53,085 nucleotides of DNA from Fusobacterium perfoetens (GTDB lineage: Bacteria > Fusobacteriota > Fusobacteriia > Fusobacteriales > Fusobacteriaceae): NCBI RefSeq assembly GCF_021531475.1, contig NZ_JADYTX010000011.1, positions 1 through 53,085 of the forward strand. The letters are read 5' to 3'. Position 1 is the stretch's first letter. The number at the start of each line of letters is the position of its first letter. Under the pieces are notes generated by a model. That model saw only the letters and a program-made list of their open reading frames with translations. It did not search any database and had not been told where the DNA came from. The translations under genes were made by a program, and so were the position numbers. This document shows positions 33,109 to 41,857 of this stretch, in pieces.

Positions 33109-33576
33109 ATGAGAAAGTCAATTTTAACTATGATATTTTTACTTATCACAACATTTTCTTATTCAGAGATAAAAGTATCTGTTTTTGAAAATATGAAATT
33201 TGAAAATATGAATACTAAAAATATGAGAAATAGTATAGTTGGAAGAGGAGTTTTGGAAATCCAAGCTGATGAGGAAGATTTTGGAAAAATAATAGAGCTT
33301 ACATTTGTTGAGAAAAGTTTGATGACAAATGGAAAAAATCCTGTGATGATAAGAAAAATAGAGGTAGAAGATAAATATAAAAAATTTGTTTTAAACTCTA
33401 AGATAACACATATAGAGTTTACAGCAGTTCTTAATCAAAGAAGAATAAAAGCCGAAAGTAAACCAGCTGATGTTGTAGAGGGAAAATATGTGGGAGGAAT
33501 TCCTATTATGATATCAGTGTATAAGGGAGAAAATACTAACGAAAAACAAGAGGCAAAAAATAAGGTGATAAAATAA
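33109..33576 (+). CDS. small exported protein, putative minor fimbrial subunit
   Basis: A 155-residue protein with signal peptide (KSILTMIFLLITTFSYS), no cysteines and a beta-rich body. The segment VEGKYVGGIPIMISVYK near the end resembles the last strand of the major subunit in this operon. No family is recognised. GGAGG precedes the ATG, and its stop overlaps the next start by one base (TAATG), which points to coupled translation with the giant gene. Confidence 0.6.
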   Translation: MRKSILTMIFLLITTFSYSEIKVSVFENMKFENMNTKNMRNSIVGRGVLEIQADEEDFGKIIELTFVEKSLMTNGKNPVMIRKIEVEDKYKKFVLNSKITHIEFTAVLNQRRIKAESKPADVVEGKYVGGIPIMISVYKGENTNEKQEAKNKVIK

Positions 33577-36500
33577 TGAAAGGGCTAAAAAAATTTTTAT
33601 TTTTCTTTTTAATTCTATTCGCTTTTGGATTTTCTAATGAGAATAAAGATTCAAAAGTTGTACTTGATAAAGTAAGAGAAACATCACAATTAAAAATAGG
33701 TGTAACTAAAATAAAATCAAAAGAACTACCAATGGAGTTTGATGTAGAGAGTAAAAAAGTCTATGGAGAGATAGAAATAACTGATAATGATCTTGTATTT
33801 GTATCTGAAACTTTAGATGAGATACCCTCTATTTCAACTACTAATGGTAGAAGAGTGATAAATAATATAAATAAATATCTTACAAAAAATATAAAAGAAT
33901 CTCCAAAATTTAATTATCAGATTGTAGATGGAAAAACTGAGTCTGGTGAAAAAAATGGAAAAAAATACCTTTTGATAGATTGTAAAGAACAACTATCTAG
34001 TGTGTATGTGTATGTTTTGGAGAAGGGAAGTTATAAGATAAAGAATGTTTATAAAGGGGCTTTTAAACAATTATTTTTAAGGACAGTTAATGAAACTTAT
34101 GGAAATCTTAATATAGAATCAGATATCATAAATAAAGATTATAGAAAAATAACAATAAAATCAGGAAATTTATATGTATCAAAGCCACTAAATTATAATT
34201 TAGAAGATACTGAAGTTAAAGCTGGTATTAATCTTAGTGGGAAATTTCCTGAAAGAGTTTTATACGAAACTTTAAAACAAGAAGGCGGAGGTAAAAATTT
34301 ATATATAAGAGCAATTGTTACTTCAAAATATGGAAAAGATGAAAAAGAGATAAAACTTTCAGAGTCAAATGGGGGATATTCAGATTATAAAGCTATTCTA
34401 ACTTTGAAAGATAGTACAGGACAAGACTCTACTTTAATAGGTATTATTTCAAGTGATGAACACAATAGTGAAAAATATCTTTCAATATTTATAAAAAGAC
34501 CAAGACCATTTGAAGATGATGAATACAAAGTGGAATTAAAATATGGATATTATGGTGGAATATTTAATGGTACTTTTTATGAATTGATTAATCATAGATT
34601 TAATATTAATATAAAAGGAGATGGAGAACAATTTTTACCAATAGGAACAGATGGAAAAATTCTTTTTGATAAACCAGAGCCATTTTTAACGAAATCTCCT
34701 ACAATAATAGGAGGAAATGTAAATGGAGAAAAAGAAACTCCTAATATAGATAATTCATATATATTAAAAGAAGAGTATAGAAATACTGGAAAATTTTTAA
34801 AAAAGCCTTTAAACGGAGAGATGACAGTAAATAAAATACAAGATGGTGTGGATTTAAAAATATCTTTGGATACTTCTACAATAGAAGGATTAAATGAATC
34901 AGCTACCAAAACAATAAAGCTGAAAACTAATGGAACAGATATTTGGGATGGGAAAATAGCTGAAACTACATTTAATCTTTATGATGTATTAGGTAAAAGT
35001 ATAGGAAAAATAGGAGTATTTTCAGATAGTGAAACAGATGAATATTATAAGATAAAAATAACTGGATGGGATAATTCATTTACTCATCAAGTAGTAGAGG
35101 CTAAAATTACTTTAATTTATGAGAAAGTTATAAATAGAGGAAAACATGAAAAAAGAAAAATAATAAAAAAAGACACTTATACTATTATAATAAGTCCTAG
35201 AGAGGAAATAATACCAGCAAATACAAGAGGAACTTTAATTATAACTAATCCAAAGTGGCTTTCAGGGCATGATATATTTATAGATGATTTTAATAAAGTA
35301 GGGATAAGAGAAAATACAAAACACGATGCATTTGATGGAACTTTTGTAAAAGAACAACTTATGTGGTCAGGAAAAATACCTGAAAAATTTGTAACAATAA
35401 ATAAAAAAGAGGCTTGGGTTAACTGGGGTAAAAATCCAAGACTTATAATAAGAGGAGATAATGGTTTTGGAGAGAAAAAAACAGAACCTGAGATTTATGA
35501 TTATAAAACAGGAAATTTTAAATCAGTTGGTTTATCTGGAGATGAAGGTTGGAATGAAATAAAAAGTGTAAAAGGAAAACATATAGGATGGATTTATTTT
35601 TCAATAACAGATAGAGATGAAGATTCTAAAACTTTTGTGATTGGTTTTTGCGGCGGAGTAACGAATCCATTATATGGAAGACAAATGGAAGATATAACAG
35701 AAGAAACAGGAAATGTAATATACAGATTTGAATTTGCTTATCAAGTACAAGTTGGAAATGAATGGATAGATAAAAAAGTAGATGTATTGGATTTAGTTAT
35801 ACAACCGGAACTTCCAGTTAGTAGTCCTAAAATAAAATTAAATAATCCTCTTGTTTACTATGATTATAATTCAAGTAGTGCAATAAGTAATATTATTCAC
35901 AATAGAAGAGTTCATCTTGCAAAAGACGAGGCAACAACTTTAAATAATAATGGCTCAAAATTTATAAAAAATATTAGTTTAGATGGAGAAGAGTGGATAA
36001 TACCTAGTAGTGAAGTCAGAGATTATCCTTGGGAAACATTAGGAAAGCATAAATTAAGTATTAATAGAGGAACAAATGAGGTAATAAAAATAACTAAAGA
36101 AGATGGAGGAACAAACTCTTCTACTTATTTAAGAGGAGATGGAGTTAATGCTATAAATGGAAGTAAAAATGAGGTGATGTTTTCTTATGATGGCGGAAAT
36201 AGATATCTAAACTTTGGTTTATCTAAATATAATTTTGATGGAGAAAAAATAAATGATATAGTTATTACAAACTATGATGATAAATCATTTGAAAGTAGAA
36301 TAACTTACTCAGTGGATATTCCACCATTTGAAGGAATACATTATGTAGGAAATTATGATATTAGACCAAGACAAAGCTATACAAAAGATTATGAATATAA
36401 TCCTAAAATAGCTTATACTGAGGATGTTATAATAAATTATGGAATAGTTGGGTTTAGAAATCTAGATACTAGAATAACAGAGCAATCTGGTGGAGAAGGA

Positions 36501-38726
36501 ATAGATTTAAGGACTACAACAAAGGTAAAACTTGTAAGTGAAAAAAATCCAAACTATGTAATAACAGGAGCAAGACTTTATTTTGAAAAAGATGAGGCGG
36601 ATGCTATAAAAGAAAAAAATCCAATAGAAACAAGTATCTTTAAAGGAGAAAATGAAAAAGCTACATCTGCTATGTTAAAATTATTTATTCCAAGACAAGA
36701 AAGACTAATCCCACAAGGAAAATTTAAAATACTTGTAGATGATGAAATTAATAAAGAAAAAAATAATAAAAATCCTTTAAGAGTAGGTGTGACTGTAAAA
36801 GGAAATGACGAAAAATATTATACTTATATTGGTGCTAACAAAAGAGGAGAAATAGGAAAAGATCTTTATTTAAATTTAAAAACTAAACGTTTTGTTGAAA
36901 CTATAATTGAATTTGAAAATCCAAATTTAAAAACTGATGCTCAAGGAGAAAACTGGATAAAATTAAATAAAAGTAATTTTGAGAGTGGAACTCTTTCAAG
37001 AGACATAGAAGGATCAAATATTTGGGGAAGAGTAAGAGGAGATATAATAGATATCCCTATAAAAAAAGCTGATGGGACTTTATATAATTTAAAAATGACT
37101 TTATTTGATGAAAATAAGGAAAAAGTTTTAATAGATAATCTTAATACTAAAGATGGAAGTAAAAAAATTGAATTTGGAACAAATAAAAATTTTATAATAG
37201 GACGTGAAAATTTAGAGGATAATTATATAAGATTTACTTTAGATAATGGATATGAAATTTCAGATATAGGTAAAGAAATAAAATTCTATATAAGATATCT
37301 TGATACTACAACAAATGAAAAAGGAGATTTTTTATTTGACCAAAGATATATAGTTAAATTTAAAAAAGAAGCTAAATATAAAGGAGACACAACAATTATT
37401 TTAAAAAATCCTATAACAGCATTGAGTAATTTGAATGATGATGGAATGATAGATGTAACAAATATAAAATCATTAGGAAAAGATAATAGTAATACAAAAT
37501 TAGATTTTATAAAATGGTATAAAATTATAAATCCAATAAAATATCCAGAGACTAATCTAGTTTCTGTAACAAGAATAGAGGATAATACAGAAATACAAGA
37601 TTATAATAAATTTTTAAAATTACAAAAGGGAGTTCTATATTTTGGAATACCTAATAATAAAGCAGATTTTGAAACTATATTCGGAAAGTATGATGGAGAA
37701 AAAATAGAAAAATCTTTTGAACTTAAATTTGCCTCAGATAATAGTAATTCTTATAGACTAAATATTATTATAGAGAAGTTTGATCCAAAATATTATGGAA
37801 AAGTATTTAGAGGAAGTGGCGAAACAGATTATGGTGATTATAAAGAGATAAATGAAGTTGGAATAGGAAATATAGATTTAACTAAATCTAATATTGAAAA
37901 AGACGGATATGTTTATGTAGATTTGGGCACTTCATACAGAGATTATTTAAGATATGAAAGTTTACCAAAAGTATTGTTAAAAGAAGAGTTAAATATTAAA
38001 GAAAATGGAGAAGTCCAAGCGATACCCAAAAATTCTATTTATGCAAAACCATTAGTTGGAGAAATAGTTTTAAAAAATGGCAGTGAATATATTTCTCTTA
38101 ATACTAAAGGAAAAGAAGTAAAATATACTGAAGATGGGTCGATAGCTCCGAAAGAATACTCACTTAAATTAAAATTAAGTATAAAAGAGTATAAAAAACT
38201 AAAACCTGATACAGAATATGAAATATTTAATAATGGTGAACAAAATGTTTTAACTATAGGAACAGATAAACTAAATGATAATATAATATTTAATAAAACA
38301 CTTAGTTTTAATACTATAGGACCAAGTTTAAAAATTACAAACGGAATTATTGATTTTGGAAAGATAAAACCTAAAAATGAAGAAGGACCTATAATTAATA
38401 AAGAAGGAAAAACTACTACTCCATTAGAAGTTAGAATAACAGGAACTTTGGATAAGGATTTAGGAATAACAAATCAAGAATTGATAGTTGAAAAAGATAC
38501 TATTTTTATAAATCAAGTAAATGCTCATGGAATTCCTATGGAAAACGGAGGAAAATTAAAAGTAAAAGACTTAAAAACAGTAAAAAAAGATTCTACTATT
38601 CAGACAGATCAAAGTATTCTAGAGCGTTATGATGTACAAGGTATATTAGAAGTAGACAAAAATATTTCAGAAGAGTATTATGGAAATTATAAAGGAAGTG
38701 TTACAGTAGTATATACATTCTATTAA
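33576..38726 (+). CDS. 1716-residue exported protein, putative fimbrial tip adhesin
   Basis: A giant secreted protein: signal peptide KKFLFFFLILFAFGFS, then about 1550 residues of beta-rich, Lys/Glu/Asn-rich sequence with no recognised domain, and a C-terminal region (about 1585-1716) starting GPSLKITNGIIDFGKIKPK and ending YYGNYKGSVTVVYTFY. This ending resembles pilin domains, as two-domain tip adhesins (FimH, CfaE) carry at their C-terminus. It is last in the chaperone-pilin-usher order, the place of the tip adhesin in CS1-like operons, though about five times larger than CfaE. There is no cell-wall or membrane anchor. Function is inferred from position and the C-terminal strand. Confidence 0.55.
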   Translation: MKGLKKFLFFFLILFAFGFSNENKDSKVVLDKVRETSQLKIGVTKIKSKELPMEFDVESKKVYGEIEITDNDLVFVSETLDEIPSISTTNGRRVINNINKYLTKNIKESPKFNYQIVDGKTESGEKNGKKYLLIDCKEQLSSVYVYVLEKGSYKIKNVYKGAFKQLFLRTVNETYGNLNIESDIINKDYRKITIKSGNLYVSKPLNYNLEDTEVKAGINLSGKFPERVLYETLKQEGGGKNLYIRAIVTSKYGKDEKEIKLSESNGGYSDYKAILTLKDSTGQDSTLIGIISSDEHNSEKYLSIFIKRPRPFEDDEYKVELKYGYYGGIFNGTFYELINHRFNINIKGDGEQFLPIGTDGKILFDKPEPFLTKSPTIIGGNVNGEKETPNIDNSYILKEEYRNTGKFLKKPLNGEMTVNKIQDGVDLKISLDTSTIEGLNESATKTIKLKTNGTDIWDGKIAETTFNLYDVLGKSIGKIGVFSDSETDEYYKIKITGWDNSFTHQVVEAKITLIYEKVINRGKHEKRKIIKKDTYTIIISPREEIIPANTRGTLIITNPKWLSGHDIFIDDFNKVGIRENTKHDAFDGTFVKEQLMWSGKIPEKFVTINKKEAWVNWGKNPRLIIRGDNGFGEKKTEPEIYDYKTGNFKSVGLSGDEGWNEIKSVKGKHIGWIYFSITDRDEDSKTFVIGFCGGVTNPLYGRQMEDITEETGNVIYRFEFAYQVQVGNEWIDKKVDVLDLVIQPELPVSSPKIKLNNPLVYYDYNSSSAISNIIHNRRVHLAKDEATTLNNNGSKFIKNISLDGEEWIIPSSEVRDYPWETLGKHKLSINRGTNEVIKITKEDGGTNSSTYLRGDGVNAINGSKNEVMFSYDGGNRYLNFGLSKYNFDGEKINDIVITNYDDKSFESRITYSVDIPPFEGIHYVGNYDIRPRQSYTKDYEYNPKIAYTEDVIINYGIVGFRNLDTRITEQSGGEGIDLRTTTKVKLVSEKNPNYVITGARLYFEKDEADAIKEKNPIETSIFKGENEKATSAMLKLFIPRQERLIPQGKFKILVDDEINKEKNNKNPLRVGVTVKGNDEKYYTYIGANKRGEIGKDLYLNLKTKRFVETIIEFENPNLKTDAQGENWIKLNKSNFESGTLSRDIEGSNIWGRVRGDIIDIPIKKADGTLYNLKMTLFDENKEKVLIDNLNTKDGSKKIEFGTNKNFIIGRENLEDNYIRFTLDNGYEISDIGKEIKFYIRYLDTTTNEKGDFLFDQRYIVKFKKEAKYKGDTTIILKNPITALSNLNDDGMIDVTNIKSLGKDNSNTKLDFIKWYKIINPIKYPETNLVSVTRIEDNTEIQDYNKFLKLQKGVLYFGIPNNKADFETIFGKYDGEKIEKSFELKFASDNSNSYRLNIIIEKFDPKYYGKVFRGSGETDYGDYKEINEVGIGNIDLTKSNIEKDGYVYVDLGTSYRDYLRYESLPKVLLKEELNIKENGEVQAIPKNSIYAKPLVGEIVLKNGSEYISLNTKGKEVKYTEDGSIAPKEYSLKLKLSIKEYKKLKPDTEYEIFNNGEQNVLTIGTDKLNDNIIFNKTLSFNTIGPSLKITNGIIDFGKIKPKNEEGPIINKEGKTTTPLEVRITGTLDKDLGITNQELIVEKDTIFINQVNAHGIPMENGGKLKVKDLKTVKKDSTIQTDQSILERYDVQGILEVDKNISEEYYGNYKGSVTVVYTFY

Positions 38727-38732
38727 AATTTA

Positions 38733-38776
38733 ATGTTGTAGATGTTTAATAAAAGTTTTATATCTGCAACATTTTT
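38733..38776 (+). terminator. terminator after the giant adhesin gene
   Basis: ATGTTGTAGAT pairs with ATCTGCAACAT (one G-U pair) across an 18-base AT loop, followed by five T. Confidence 0.75.
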
Positions 38777-38798
38777 ATAAAAAATTGGGAGATAGATT

Positions 38799-41700
38799 AT
38801 GAAAAATAAAATGAAAATATTTTTTATTATGTTGGCGATGACTTCATTGGTTTATTCTAAAGAAAATACAGTCGATAAAATAGAAAAGTTTAACTCTAAT
38901 CTTGTGGTACAAGGTAAAGATATAACAGAAAGAATAGATTATACTTTATATCCTCAAAATATTACTTTAATTCCAAATGGGGCAACTAATGAAGAGATAG
39001 AAAAAATAAAAGAAAAAAATAAGAATGAGTTATTTCCTAAACAAAGTTTTAACTATAAAACTAATACAATTGAAAATGGATTACATAATGGGAAAACAGA
39101 TGCTAAGTTGGCTATTTATGCAGAAGATGGAGCTACTATTCATAATATAGGGAAAATTTTGTCTTATGATCAAAAAATCAATACAAACTATGGAGGAGTT
39201 TTAATTACAGGAATAGATAATCCTTTAAAAAGAAATGATAATTTAATAGGATTAAAGGGAGATATAGATTCTTTTGTAAGTTTTATAAATGATGGTCAAA
39301 TAGAGATGGGAGCTACTGAACATGTATTAGCAGTTCCTGTTAATATTGCAGGTTTAATACCAACAAGTATTACTTTTGCAGATTATGGCAAATATATAAT
39401 TAATGCAGCTTTTAGTGATATTAAAAATAATGGAACTATAACTAATGGAATAGATAGCACTAAATATATTAAAGCTGTAGATGTTGGAGTTTTGAATGGT
39501 GGAAGAATAGATACTGATAGAAGAGCGGTAAATTTAGAACAAGGTAGTGTAGAAAATACAGGTCTAATTAATTTAGAAAGAATAAAACAATTTGAACTTA
39601 TTGATGGAGTTGCCGTAGATTTACTCCAAATAGGAGTTCATTTTTATAGAGACGACTATGGGATTAATATTTTAAATGAATCTACTCTAGGAAAATCTAA
39701 AAATAGTATAAATAGTGGAAAAATATTTATTGGAGGAGATATTTATTCACAAGGATATTCTGGAATAGGAGTATCAGCTTTAGGAGCAGACTTTATAGGA
39801 GAACATAATAAATACGGTATAAATAGCAAAAATTCTACATTTATTAATACAGGTACAATAGAGGTTGAAAGAGATTTTGCGAAAGCTCTAGATGATAATA
39901 ATAATATTGTTGATCTATATTTATTTTATAAAAATTTTCTTAAATTAGGGCTTTTATCATTTACAAATTTAACAGAGACAAGTATTGGTATTAATATTAA
40001 TGGTGGAGAATTTTATAATAATGGTGGAACAATATCTGTTGGAGTAAATGAAAGTAAAAATATGGTGACTCAACTTAGAAAAGGAAGAGCCATAGCAGTA
40101 GCAGGAGAAAATGGTGCTAATATTTATTTTAATACTAATATTGAAAATAAAAATCCTATTTTAAGTACAGATAAAGAAGAAATAAAATCTACTATTAATC
40201 TTGAAGGAATACACGTTTATGCTACATGGTTAGAAGGAGGATCAACTGCTACTTTTAATGGTCTTACAGAAATAAATTTTAATATGCCACCAATAGCTTT
40301 ACCAGACAATGCTACAGAAGAACAAAAAAAAGACTATGAAGAGGCAGTTGCAGATTATGAAAATAGAAGAAATAAAGAGATATTTCATACTGAAGATACG
40401 AGTAAAGTAGTAATCAATGGAACAATTAGAGCTAATGGAGACTTCAGTATAGACAATACTAAAAACAATATAGAGATAGGTGGCGGATATAAAAAAGGTC
40501 CTATTATGGAGAATGGAAAAGTTGTAGTATATGAAGTAGTTGTAACTCCTGGTAAGATAATTTCTATTGGGAAGATAGGACTTAATGGAGATTTAAAAGT
40601 AGATACTACTAATTTCGTAGGAATGTTAGAAAAGGATATGAAAAAATATATTGACCATAAATATGTTGAGGCTGATGGTGGAATAACAGGAAATGGAAAT
40701 CTTGTATCAAGCTCTTATTTATTTGATATAAAAACAGATAAAACAAATAATTCTATAAGTTTAACTGATGTTAATAGAAAAAATTTCAATACAATAGTTG
40801 AAAATAAAGAGCTTGGAAAAATTTTAGAAGATTCTTATGAAGGAGTTTCTGGAGAAAAATTAGACTTCTATAAATATATCTCACTTGGAGATAACTATGA
40901 AAGTTTCTCTGAAAGATTAAATGAAATTACAGGAATAGACAATATAACTACCTTAGAGGCACAAGTAGTAGATATTACAAAAGATTTAAACAGACAATAC
41001 AAAGGATTTATAAAAAATAATAAGGAAGAGGGAGTTGTATTTAGTTATTTAAACAGTAAATCTGAAATAGGAGAACAAGGAAAATATTCAGGTTTTGAAA
41101 GAGAAAGTAATGGATTTATGTCTGGATATAATAAATATGTTTTAGATAATTTAAGAGTTGGAGCAGGTCTATCTTATATGAAATCTAGCATAGATTATAC
41201 AGATGAAAGTTCAAATAAAATAGAAACTTGGAATGCAAGAGCTTATTCTGAATATAAGATAAAAAATATAAATTTATTAAGTGATATATCTTTTGGATAT
41301 AACCAAAGTGAAAATAAAAGATTTGGTGGAGATAATTTACATAGTGGAGATGTAAATATCTATACTTTAGGATTTAATAACTCTCTATACAAAAACTATA
41401 ATATTACTGATAGATTTAGTGTAAATCCTAGTATCAATCTAGACTTTACTTATTATTATCAAGATGATTATAAGGAAGATAATGGAAAATTCTCTGTAAA
41501 TGGAGATAAGACTAATGGGTATTATGGAACTTTAGGAACAGCAGTAGATTTAAAATATGATATTTTTGCTAGTGGTAATAATAAAATATCATTAGTTGGT
41601 GGAATGGAATATTCTTATGATATTTTAAGTAGTACAGAGGATATAGATTTAGAAAATATTATAGGTAAGTTTTCTGAAGAAAAAAGAGAGCTAGATAAAA

Positions 41701-41834
41701 ATTCATTAGTTTATAATTTAGGAGTAGAATACACTTATAATGATGATTACTCTGTTGGATTAAAATATTCAAAAGAGATTGTAAATGATGTTGATAATGA
41801 AAAAATAGGTTTAGATTTTACTTATAAATTTTAG
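38799..41834 (+). CDS. type Va autotransporter
   Basis: A 1011-residue outer-membrane protein. Signal peptide KIFFIMLAMTSLVYS, then a passenger of about 700 residues with beta-helix-like repeats of the INNG/NNGTI kind (for example DIKNNGTITNGI, FYNNGGTISVGV, STFINTGTIEVE). A linker leads to an about 260-residue autotransporter barrel with alternating aromatic strands from RQYKGFIKNN, ending DFTYKF with a terminal Phe, the usual BAM recognition end. The passenger activity is unknown; adhesion is typical. It is separated from the fimbrial genes by a terminator and followed 23 bases later by a second autotransporter. Confidence 0.88.
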   Translation: MKNKMKIFFIMLAMTSLVYSKENTVDKIEKFNSNLVVQGKDITERIDYTLYPQNITLIPNGATNEEIEKIKEKNKNELFPKQSFNYKTNTIENGLHNGKTDAKLAIYAEDGATIHNIGKILSYDQKINTNYGGVLITGIDNPLKRNDNLIGLKGDIDSFVSFINDGQIEMGATEHVLAVPVNIAGLIPTSITFADYGKYIINAAFSDIKNNGTITNGIDSTKYIKAVDVGVLNGGRIDTDRRAVNLEQGSVENTGLINLERIKQFELIDGVAVDLLQIGVHFYRDDYGINILNESTLGKSKNSINSGKIFIGGDIYSQGYSGIGVSALGADFIGEHNKYGINSKNSTFINTGTIEVERDFAKALDDNNNIVDLYLFYKNFLKLGLLSFTNLTETSIGININGGEFYNNGGTISVGVNESKNMVTQLRKGRAIAVAGENGANIYFNTNIENKNPILSTDKEEIKSTINLEGIHVYATWLEGGSTATFNGLTEINFNMPPIALPDNATEEQKKDYEEAVADYENRRNKEIFHTEDTSKVVINGTIRANGDFSIDNTKNNIEIGGGYKKGPIMENGKVVVYEVVVTPGKIISIGKIGLNGDLKVDTTNFVGMLEKDMKKYIDHKYVEADGGITGNGNLVSSSYLFDIKTDKTNNSISLTDVNRKNFNTIVENKELGKILEDSYEGVSGEKLDFYKYISLGDNYESFSERLNEITGIDNITTLEAQVVDITKDLNRQYKGFIKNNKEEGVVFSYLNSKSEIGEQGKYSGFERESNGFMSGYNKYVLDNLRVGAGLSYMKSSIDYTDESSNKIETWNARAYSEYKIKNINLLSDISFGYNQSENKRFGGDNLHSGDVNIYTLGFNNSLYKNYNITDRFSVNPSINLDFTYYYQDDYKEDNGKFSVNGDKTNGYYGTLGTAVDLKYDIFASGNNKISLVGGMEYSYDILSSTEDIDLENIIGKFSEEKRELDKNSLVYNLGVEYTYNDDYSVGLKYSKEIVNDVDNEKIGLDFTYKF

Positions 41835-41857
41835 GACAGACCTTTCTAGGAGGAAAG

